64,000 nt of DNA from Ectothiorhodospiraceae bacterium WFHF3C12 (GTDB lineage: Bacteria > Pseudomonadota > Gammaproteobacteria > Nitrococcales > Nitrococcaceae), in NCBI GenBank assembly GCA_013519935.1, contig JACDUA010000009.1:1-64000 (forward strand), written 5' to 3'. The notes beneath the pieces were generated by a model. That model saw only the letters and a program-made list of their open reading frames with translations. It had not been told where the DNA came from and ran no database searches. Position numbers and translations under genes: made by a program. Position 1 is the first letter of the stretch. Every line of letters starts with the position of its first letter. Positions 53,851 through 61,131 of the stretch are shown one piece after another.

Positions 53851-53998
53851 CTCGAAAGAATAACGATATATCACCTCTGCCGAACCGGGCCGCCGCGTGG
53901 AGCTCCGGCTAACCCGGTGTGACGGTCGGAGGAGACAGCGGCAATGGAAACCGGGACTGCCCCTGCCCCGGGGGCGCGGTTTCCGCAAAGGAACGGGT

Positions 53999-54721
53999 AT
54001 GAAGGCGGAGTATGATCTCAGTCTCGCCTCCGCGGCGGAGGAGGTGCGGCGCTGCGCCGAATTCTATCTGCTATGGGTGGCTTCGGCCGACGGCCCCGCC
54101 AACGATACACAGGTGGGTCTGGTCGCGCGGATCATGGCGGAGGAGGGCGAGGCCTCGGAGTCCTTGAAAGAGCTGGCCGCGATCGCCGAGGAGCGGGAGT
54201 TCGACAGCCTGCTGTTTGCCGCGCGGACCCTGAGGGACCGGCTCACCGACGAGGAGCAGCAGTCGCTGCTGGGGTTGGCCATGCAGGTGGGATGGCAGGC
54301 AGGGCAGCTCGGGCCCGGCGCCAACCATATCTGCCGTTTCCTGGCGGATCTGTTCGACATATCTCCGGTGGCGACCGACCAGCTTCACCGGGATCTGTTC
54401 GACCAGCCGCTGTACAAGCCCGCCGATGTGAGCGATCCGCACTGGTGGTTCACGGACAGTCCGCATGCTGCGGATTACATAGATGAGCGTCGCCAGGCAT
54501 TACTGGATGGGGCAGATCCGCTGACACGTGAAGAGGCTCTTCTGATTCTTGAACTCAACCACGGTGCCGGCGAAGAGGCCGTACGTCAGGCATATCGCCG
54601 CCTCGCTCAAGCTTATCATCCCGACCGAGTGGACGCTGCTACGCGCGGCGGGGTGTCCCGGGACAAAGCTCATGCTCGATTTTTGAGGGTGCGCGAGGCC
54701 TACGAGGTGCTGACGACATGA
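53999..54721 (+). CDS. TerB-like/DnaJ-domain protein
   Basis: 240 residues. The N-terminal two-thirds (about 1-150) is acidic and helical, with VRRCAEFYLLWVASADGPANDTQ, a TerB-like opening. The C-terminal J-domain (about 180-240) has EEAVRQAYRRLAQAYHPDRVD with an intact HPD, so it should stimulate an Hsp70. The arrangement resembles DjlA but without a membrane helix. SD AGGAAC 8 bases before ATG 53999. The last four bases overlap the next gene (ATGA). Codon use grows less GC-rich towards the 3' end, as in the next gene. Confidence 0.8.
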   Translation: MKAEYDLSLASAAEEVRRCAEFYLLWVASADGPANDTQVGLVARIMAEEGEASESLKELAAIAEEREFDSLLFAARTLRDRLTDEEQQSLLGLAMQVGWQAGQLGPGANHICRFLADLFDISPVATDQLHRDLFDQPLYKPADVSDPHWWFTDSPHAADYIDERRQALLDGADPLTREEALLILELNHGAGEEAVRQAYRRLAQAYHPDRVDAATRGGVSRDKAHARFLRVREAYEVLTT

Positions 54722-55788
54722 GAGACTTGTACCGGCGCAATGGCATTGAGCCGTACGAGTCCGACCGCGTAGTTCTGGAACGTCGGCTGACTGGTGCCAC
54801 GGAGGACGTAGAGCGGGGGCGGCAGATCCTGCTGCACCCCCATCGCAGGGCCCTCTATGATCGCTATCACGCGGATCTGAGCCGGCTGGGGCAACTTCGG
54901 CAGTCATTGCGGTTGGAGAATGGGCCCTTTTGCCGGGAAGACGAACTGGGGGATTTCCACGTCCGCCCGCAGGTTCACCATGAAGACTTTTTTGCAAGGG
55001 GGCCGTTCAGGGAACAGCAGGCGGAAGGCGACAGCGGGGATCAGCGTTTCAGTCGGGTTCGTCGCTGGAGCGCTCGTGCCGCGATCCTGGCGGCACTAGC
55101 CCTGGTGATCTCCTCTGAGATGGGGGTTGATGTCCCCTGGCTGACCGAAGGAAGTGGCCCGACTCAGGCCCAGAGCGACATGGCTGCTTTCGAGGCAAAC
55201 GGAAACCGAAGGTTCGCAGTAGCCGACATGATCAATATCCACGACCGGCCCGATTCTGATAGTCCCATAATCGGCCAGCTGGACCGTCACGATATCGTTC
55301 ATATCGATGAGGGCAGGGGCACATGGGTTCGGTTGCTTAACCGCGGTCAGAATGGCTATGTGGACAGACGGTTTCTGGCGTCGAGAGCCGACTGCGAAGA
55401 GCAGGGTATAACGCGGCCGAAGAATGAAGCGGTGTTGGGTGCCGGAGTCAAAGGAAACAACCGGCTTCGGGTCCGCAACGACTCGTCCCGGGATGCGGTG
55501 GTGAAGGTCTCGAACCCGCTGGGTGCCGAGGTGGTCACATTGTTCGTCCGTGCCCGCAGCACGGCGGATTACGACAAGCTCCCGGGCGGCGCCTACCGAT
55601 TCCGGTATGCCACCGGCGAGGATTTCAGCCCCTATTGCGGGGTGTTCCTGCGGGATATGGTCGCCAGCATGGCGGATGCACCGTTGCGGTTGCCCGACGG
55701 TGGCAAGGGGCAGCTCGTGACCTATACGATCCAGGGCGCGGCCCATGGGAACTTCGCCGGCGGCCGCATTCTCCTGGACGCATTCTAG
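54718..55788 (+). CDS. Membrane protein with J-like N-terminus and SH3b domain
   Basis: 356 residues. Residues 1-60 look like the tail of a J domain (ILLHPHRRALYDRYHADLSR), but there is no HPD, so it is probably non-catalytic. A single membrane helix follows (about 120-138). The outer part has a bacterial SH3 domain (about 165-222, VADMINIHDRPDSDSPIIGQL to GYVDRRFL) and a C-terminal beta-rich domain (about 235-356) that I do not recognise. DNA is visibly more A+T-rich than the flanks. Coupled to the TerB/J gene by ATGA overlap. I infer a membrane-anchored partner with its SH3 domain in the periplasm. Confidence 0.65.
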   Translation: MRDLYRRNGIEPYESDRVVLERRLTGATEDVERGRQILLHPHRRALYDRYHADLSRLGQLRQSLRLENGPFCREDELGDFHVRPQVHHEDFFARGPFREQQAEGDSGDQRFSRVRRWSARAAILAALALVISSEMGVDVPWLTEGSGPTQAQSDMAAFEANGNRRFAVADMINIHDRPDSDSPIIGQLDRHDIVHIDEGRGTWVRLLNRGQNGYVDRRFLASRADCEEQGITRPKNEAVLGAGVKGNNRLRVRNDSSRDAVVKVSNPLGAEVVTLFVRARSTADYDKLPGGAYRFRYATGEDFSPYCGVFLRDMVASMADAPLRLPDGGKGQLVTYTIQGAAHGNFAGGRILLDAF

Positions 55789-55918
55789 AGCGTCCGTCGG
55801 TACGCACTCGCGGACTGGCGCCCGGGCGCCGGTAGCGGTAGCGTGTGCGGCCGCGGCTACACTCGCTGGCGCCGCTGCAATCGCGGTGGCGCGTCCGTCC
55901 CGGAGAAGGAGAGAGAAG

Positions 55919-56464
55919 ATGAGCGAGGCTTTGCCACCCGTGCGCCGCATCGTTACCGGCCACGACGACCGGGGACACTCCGTGTTCGTGGAGGACGGGC
56001 CGGCGCCGGCCGTGAAGACCATACCACAGCGTCCGGACTACCGGCTGACCAACCTCTGGGTGACTCGCGAAACCCCGGTGCCGGTCGACGCGCCCGACTA
56101 CAGCCGCGAGCACCAGGGCATACAACCCCCGGAGAACGGCACCGTGATCCGGATCATCGATATTCCGCCGGAGCCGGAAGACCCCGAAGCCCACGCGGAG
56201 ATGGTGCGCTCGGTGTTCGCCAGTCAGTTCCCGGACGCCGACAAGAGCGACGCCGCGGGCAAGCATCCGGGCATGCACCGGACCGCCACCGTCGACTACG
56301 CCCTGGTCCTGCAGGGGGAGATCTATGCGGTGATGGACGACGAGGAGCGGCTGATGCGCGCCGGTGACGTGCTGATCCAGCGTGGCACCAACCATGCCTG
56401 GAGCAACCGCTCCGGGGCGGTCTGCCGGATCGCCTTCATCCTTATCGACGGGCGCAATGAGTAG
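55919..56464 (+). CDS. Cupin-domain protein
   Basis: 181 residues from ATG 55919, which has GGAGAAGGAG upstream. An N-terminal part with RRIVTGHDDRGHSVFVEDG is followed by a single cupin barrel (MHRTATVDYALVLQGEIYAVMDDEE, then AGDVLIQRGTNHAW). The first metal motif is incomplete (no HxH), so metal binding is doubtful. Similar proteins are annotated as cupins near aromatic or acyl-CoA pathways. It begins a co-directional unit with two crotonase genes 15 bases downstream. Confidence 0.75.
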   Translation: MSEALPPVRRIVTGHDDRGHSVFVEDGPAPAVKTIPQRPDYRLTNLWVTRETPVPVDAPDYSREHQGIQPPENGTVIRIIDIPPEPEDPEAHAEMVRSVFASQFPDADKSDAAGKHPGMHRTATVDYALVLQGEIYAVMDDEERLMRAGDVLIQRGTNHAWSNRSGAVCRIAFILIDGRNE

Positions 56465-56479
56465 CCGAGGAGCCTGAGC

Positions 56480-57340
56480 ATGAGCCACGAATGTTTCCAG
56501 GTCAGCATCGAGGACGGCATAGCGCACATCGTCCTCAGCCGGCCGGAGAAGCGCAACAGCATGATCCCCAGCTTCTGGGAGGAATTGCCCGCCATTGTCA
56601 GGGATATCGACGATAATGCGCGGGCCCGCGTGATCGTGATTTCGTCCACGGGGCCGCACTTCAGCTCCGGGCTGGACGTCAACGCCTTCGCGGCCATCGC
56701 CGAGAGCGACGCAGACGGAGAGGGCGAGGTCATGCGGCGCAGGCAGGCGGGACTGCGTTTCTACGAGAACGTGCGCCGCATGCAGGAGACCTTCAGCTGC
56801 CTGGAGCGCTGCCGCGTGCCGGTGCTCGCCGCGATCCAGGGCGGGTGCATCGGCGGCGGCGTGGATCTCGCCACGGCGTGCGACATGCGCTACGCGACCC
56901 GGGACGCGTTCCTGACGGTATTCGAGATCAACATCGGCATGACGGCGGACGTTGGCACGTTCCCGCGCCTTTACAAGCTCATCCCGGAGGGTGTGGCACG
57001 GGAGCTGGCCTACACCGGGCGGCGCATGCCCGCGGAAGAGGCCGAGCGCCTGGGCCTGGTCAACCGTGTCTTCGAGGATCAGGAGACCCTTCTATCCGAG
57101 GTCATGGCCATCGCCCGGGACATCGCCAGCAAGCCGCCCCTGGCCATCCACGGCTGCAAGCGCATGGCCAATTACGCCCGTGACCATTCCACGGCGGACG
57201 GTCTGGACTATATCAGCATATGGAATGCCAGTATGCTGCAGCACGAGGAGATCATGGAGGCCATGCAGGCTAACGCCGAGAAGCGCCCGGGCCGGTTCGC
57301 GGACCTGCCGCCGATCCGGCCGGTGCTCAGTGGCGACTGA
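56480..57340 (+). CDS. Enoyl-CoA hydratase/isomerase, dienoyl-CoA isomerase-like
   Basis: 286-residue crotonase-fold enzyme. IAHIVLSRPEKRNSMIPSFW, the oxyanion-hole segment SSGLDVNAF, IQGGCIGGGVDLATACDMRYA and especially INIGMTADVGTFPRL, which resembles the acidic site of delta3,5-delta2,4-dienoyl-CoA isomerase (ECH1). It would shift double bonds in unsaturated fatty acyl-CoA during beta-oxidation. SD and ATG are clear. Specificity is inferred from that motif only. Confidence 0.82.
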   Translation: MSHECFQVSIEDGIAHIVLSRPEKRNSMIPSFWEELPAIVRDIDDNARARVIVISSTGPHFSSGLDVNAFAAIAESDADGEGEVMRRRQAGLRFYENVRRMQETFSCLERCRVPVLAAIQGGCIGGGVDLATACDMRYATRDAFLTVFEINIGMTADVGTFPRLYKLIPEGVARELAYTGRRMPAEEAERLGLVNRVFEDQETLLSEVMAIARDIASKPPLAIHGCKRMANYARDHSTADGLDYISIWNASMLQHEEIMEAMQANAEKRPGRFADLPPIRPVLSGD

Positions 57341-57392
57341 GGACAGCTATGATTCCAGTAGGCACGCCAACGCCGACGTGGAGGGGCTCGAA

Positions 57393-58187
57393 ATGAGCGC
57401 AACGCAGAGCGAGGTTGCAGGCGAGGACACGGTTCTCGTCGAGCGCGACGATGACATCGTACGGCTGACGCTCAACCGGCCGGACAAATACAATGCTTTG
57501 ACCACGCCCATGATGCAGCGGTTGACCGGTTTGCTGGCCGATCTCGATGGGGACGAAACAGTCCGGGTGGTCGTCCTGCAGGCAGGGGGCAAGGCCTTTT
57601 GCGCGGGCCACGACTTCGCCGAGGTCAGCGCCACACCGGATCCGCGGGCGCTGTTCGGCACCTGCAGCGAGATGATGATGACCGTCCACCGCATCCGGCA
57701 GCCGGTGATCGCCCAGGTTCAGGGCATCGCCACCGGCGCCGGCTGTCAGCTCGTCGCCGCCTGCGACATGGCCATCGCCGGCGACGAGGCGCGGCTGGCC
57801 ACCTCGGGTATCAACGTAGGCCTTTTCTGCAGCACCCCCTCGGTGGAGGTGGGACGCAACGTGATGCCCAAACGGGCCATGGAGATGTTGTTCACGGGCG
57901 ATTTCGTCGACGCGGCCACCGCGGCGGACATTGGCCTGATCAACCGCGCGGTGCCCATGGACGCGCTGCCCGGGGAGGTCGATACCCTGGCCCGCAAGAT
58001 CGCCGCCAAGGCGCCCACGGCGCTGGCCTTGGGCAAGCGCATGTTTTACAACCAGATGGGCATGGACGTTGAGGCCGCGTATCGCTATACCAGCGAGATC
58101 ATGACCGAGAACCTGTGCGCCGACGACTGCCAGGAGGGCATCGCCGCGTTCATGGAGAAGCGCAAGCCGAGCTGGGCGAAGGAGTAG
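57393..58187 (+). CDS. Enoyl-CoA hydratase
   Basis: 264-residue crotonase-fold enzyme. VRLTLNRPDKYNALTTPMMQ, oxyanion segment AFCAGHDFAEV, VQGIATGAGCQLVAACDMAIA and INVGLFCSTPSVEVGRNV define the family; a Glu for water activation is not clear in the second catalytic position, so isomerase or other activity is possible. ATG 57393 with GGAGGGG upstream is preferred; a GTG at 57330 overlapping the previous stop region is the alternative. Likely co-transcribed with the preceding isomerase for fatty-acid use. Confidence 0.82.
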   Translation: MSATQSEVAGEDTVLVERDDDIVRLTLNRPDKYNALTTPMMQRLTGLLADLDGDETVRVVVLQAGGKAFCAGHDFAEVSATPDPRALFGTCSEMMMTVHRIRQPVIAQVQGIATGAGCQLVAACDMAIAGDEARLATSGINVGLFCSTPSVEVGRNVMPKRAMEMLFTGDFVDAATAADIGLINRAVPMDALPGEVDTLARKIAAKAPTALALGKRMFYNQMGMDVEAAYRYTSEIMTENLCADDCQEGIAAFMEKRKPSWAKE

Positions 58188-58454
58188 CGCCAGGCGCGGG
58201 TGCCGTCGTAATTGCAGGTGTCGGATGCGTATGCCATCGGATACCGGGTCACAATGTCGGCGCCGGCTTCGCCGGTGCCGACCTACGGGTACTCGCTCGA
58301 CCGCTGAACGGTGAGTCGTAGATCGGATGGGCTTGCCATCCGACGGTCGGTGCCGAACGCTCGATGGCCCCCAACATCCCGACCGTTCCCTCGGTCCCGG
58401 CGGCTCAACAGGGCCGGTTTGACGCGGCGTGAAACGGTTCGTATCCGGATTCGC
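58188..58454. repeat. Intergenic region with two hairpin repeats
   Basis: GTCGGCGCCGGC-ttc-GCCGGTGCCGAC (58256-58282, one mismatch pair) and TCGGATGG-gcttg-CCATCCGA (58323-58343, perfect) lie between convergent genes. They probably terminate transcription from both sides and belong to dispersed palindrome families. No gene is seen. Confidence 0.6.
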
Positions 58455-59876
58455 TCAATCTCCACCCAACGCCCAGTCCGCCGCTTCGTGGCACAGCGGC
58501 AGGTCGGGCATGGTCCGTCCCTGGCCGAGCTGACGGCGGGCGTGTTGCAGGGCCGCACGCAGACCCTCGGCGGTGACCGGGTGGTAGAAGGGCAGCTGCA
58601 GCACGTCGTCTAGAGTCAGGTCCTGCTGTATGACCCACGCGAGCATGTGTGCCAGGTGCTCGCCGTCGGGTACGGCCATTTCCGCGCCCAGGAGACGGCC
58701 CTCCGCCGCGTCGGCATAGACGTGGAGCCTGCCGGCATTGCGCCCGGCCATCAGGGCGCGGGGCTGTTTGCCGAAGTCGGCCTCCCCCCGGATGACATCT
58801 GCGGGCAGATCCTTAAAGGCCGCCCCCACCCGGGCCCCGTTCGGTTCGGTGAACACGATGGCCACAGGGGCCCGGCGTGCCAGGCACTCCGCCTCGGGGT
58901 TCAGCGCGTGGTAGGCGGCGACCCGCCCCTGGTCGGCCGCCTCGTGCATCAGCGGCCGTATGCCGTTGACGTCCCCGGCGATGTAAACCGGCAGCTCGCC
59001 CAGACGCAGCGTTTGCCCGTCCAGGTCCGGCTCGCCGCTCGACTTCATGGCGCCCGGCAGGGATTCGAGGCCCAGCTCCCGCAGGTTGGGCCGTCGCCCC
59101 AGGGCCGCCAGCACCCAGTCCACTTCGACGGCGCTATCGCCGGCCGAGACCGTGAGGGCACCGTCCGGGGATTCGCTCACCTCGGCGTCCGCGCCGGTAT
59201 GGACGCGCATGTGCCGGCCCAGAGCCACCGCCATGGCCTCGCTGACGTCGGGGTCGCTCAGACCCGCCAGTTGTGTGCCGCGGTTGAAGCCGTGAACGGT
59301 CAGTCCGAGCTGCGCCAGGCCCTGGCCCAGCTCGCAGCCAATGGCGCCCAGACCGATGACGGCCACGCGTGCCCCCAGGTCGGGCTGCTCGAATACCGTG
59401 TCGGAGGTGAGCACCCGATCCCCGAATGCCTGCCACGGTCCGGGCACGATGGGGCTGGAGCCGGTGGCGATGACGGTCGCGGCGGTCTCGATGCGCTCGC
59501 CGCCGACCTCGAGGGTATTGGCGTCGAGGAACCGTGGCCGGCCCGCGATGCTCTGCGCGCCCAGGGACTCGAACGCCTTGATGGGCCCGGCGATGAACTG
59601 GTCGCGCAGATCGCGGACATGGGCGAGCACCCTTGGTAAGTCAACGCGCAGGTCTTCCGTGCCCGCCACCCCGGCGTCCGCGAGGAAGCCGCGCTGATCC
59701 AGGCCATGGGCGACGGCCAGCAGGGCTTTGGACGGCATGCAGCCCACCCGCGCGCACGTGGTGCCCAGTGGGCCGTCGTTGATAAGGATTACATCTTCCG
59801 TATAGCGCTGGGCCTCCTTGAGCGCCGTGAGCCCGGCGGTACCGGCACCAATGATGACCAGACGGGTCCTGCGCAT
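58455..59876 (-). CDS. Pyridine nucleotide-disulfide oxidoreductase (dihydrolipoamide dehydrogenase-like)
   Basis: 473-residue FAD flavoprotein. FAD-binding LVIIGAGTAGLTALKEA, redox-active disulfide TTCARVGCMPSK (Cys41, Cys46), NAD site VAVIGLGAIGCELGQGLA and the FAD segment LPVYIAGDVNG are all present, as is the C-terminal His-Pro pair (YHPVTAEGLRAAL). No 2-oxo acid dehydrogenase subunits are nearby, so it may serve another thiol or quinone substrate. ATG 59876 has GGGAG upstream. Confidence 0.88.
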   Translation of the reverse strand: MRRTRLVIIGAGTAGLTALKEAQRYTEDVILINDGPLGTTCARVGCMPSKALLAVAHGLDQRGFLADAGVAGTEDLRVDLPRVLAHVRDLRDQFIAGPIKAFESLGAQSIAGRPRFLDANTLEVGGERIETAATVIATGSSPIVPGPWQAFGDRVLTSDTVFEQPDLGARVAVIGLGAIGCELGQGLAQLGLTVHGFNRGTQLAGLSDPDVSEAMAVALGRHMRVHTGADAEVSESPDGALTVSAGDSAVEVDWVLAALGRRPNLRELGLESLPGAMKSSGEPDLDGQTLRLGELPVYIAGDVNGIRPLMHEAADQGRVAAYHALNPEAECLARRAPVAIVFTEPNGARVGAAFKDLPADVIRGEADFGKQPRALMAGRNAGRLHVYADAAEGRLLGAEMAVPDGEHLAHMLAWVIQQDLTLDDVLQLPFYHPVTAEGLRAALQHARRQLGQGRTMPDLPLCHEAADWALGGD

Positions 59877-59976
59877 GGGTGTCGCTCCCTTATCGCGTGG
59901 ATGGGGTTTCCGATGGTACGGGATGACCATTGTGCGTCGGGTATGCCGGCGGGCGACTGACTTCAGTCAAGGATGA

Positions 59977-61101
59977 CTACCAGGTGAAGTCCAACTGCTC
60001 CGCCTCGTCGCCCGCCTCATGCAGGGCCGACGCGGTCACGCCGAGCAGTCGCACAGGAATTTGTCCGGCATCGGTGCGCGCAAGCAGCGTCTCCAGGGTC
60101 TGCATGATGGCGTCGAGATCGAGCCGCTGCCGCGGTGCCGTGTGCGAGCGGGTCACCAGCCGGAAGTCGTTGTACTTCACCTTGAGTGTCCAGGTTTCCG
60201 CGCTCAACCCGCGCCGGCGCAGGTTGTCCAGAACCTCCTCCGCCAGCGGGCGCAGGGCCTGGAGCATTTCATCGGTGGCGGTCAGGTCCCGGGCGAAGGT
60301 GTTCTCGCTGCCGATGGACTTGCGCTCGCGGCGCGGCTGCACGGGCCGCTCGTCGACGCCGCGGGCAATGGCGTGAAAAAAGGGGCCGCGCTTGCCGAAG
60401 TGGGTCTGAAGTGCGGCCACGTCCCACCGCGCCAGGTCAGCACCGGTATAAATGCCCAGCTCGTGCATTCGCGCTTCCGTGGCGCGGCCTATGCCGTGGA
60501 ATCGGCCGACGGCCAGTGCGGCCACGAAATCGGGCCCCTCCTCGGGTGTTATCAGGTAGAGCCCGTCGGGCTTGTCCATGTCCGAGGCCTGCTTGGCCAG
60601 GAACTTGTTGTAGGAGACGCCGGCGGATGCAACGAGGCCGGTCTCCTCGCGGATGGCCGCTTTGATCGAGCGGGCAATCAGCGTAGCCGAGCCGTTGTGA
60701 CGCTCCGACCGAGTCACGTCCAGGTAGGCCTCATCCAGGGACAGCGGTTCCACGAGCTCGGTGTAGCCCCTGAATATAGCCTGGATGCGTCGGGACTCCC
60801 GCCGGTAGGCGTCGAATCGCGGGCGGATGAACACGGCATCCGGACACAGCCGCACCGCACGAGCCGCCGGCATGGCGGAGTGAATGCCATACCGGCGGGC
60901 CTCGTAGCTGGCAGCCGCGACCACGCCCCGGCCGGTGGGCGAGCCGCCGACCACGACCGGACGGCCCCTCAGCGCAGGCTCGTCGCGTTGCTCCACGGAC
61001 GCGTAGAAGGCGTCCATGTCGATGTGGATGATCTTGCGGGTCAACTCGGCTGGCGTGACTGGCGGCGTGTACGGGGATGATAGCGTAGGAGGGCGCGGCA
61101 T
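59977..61101 (-). CDS. dinB: DNA polymerase IV
   Basis: 374-residue Y-family translesion polymerase. The catalytic acidic residues are in IIHIDMDAFYASVEQR and EPLSLDEAYLD; the thumb (ASAGVSYNKFLAKQASDMDKPDG) and little finger (KSIGSENTFARDL) are clear. It starts 30 bases from the divergent fusion gene, so their promoters overlap. No LexA box is visible in or near the gap. The frame is open beyond 61101 only as overlap with the fusion gene. Confidence 0.92.
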   Translation of the reverse strand: MPRPPTLSSPYTPPVTPAELTRKIIHIDMDAFYASVEQRDEPALRGRPVVVGGSPTGRGVVAAASYEARRYGIHSAMPAARAVRLCPDAVFIRPRFDAYRRESRRIQAIFRGYTELVEPLSLDEAYLDVTRSERHNGSATLIARSIKAAIREETGLVASAGVSYNKFLAKQASDMDKPDGLYLITPEEGPDFVAALAVGRFHGIGRATEARMHELGIYTGADLARWDVAALQTHFGKRGPFFHAIARGVDERPVQPRRERKSIGSENTFARDLTATDEMLQALRPLAEEVLDNLRRRGLSAETWTLKVKYNDFRLVTRSHTAPRQRLDLDAIMQTLETLLARTDAGQIPVRLLGVTASALHEAGDEAEQLDFTW

Positions 61102-61131
61102 TGCCCGTGGCCGGATTGTATGCTCGGGGGC

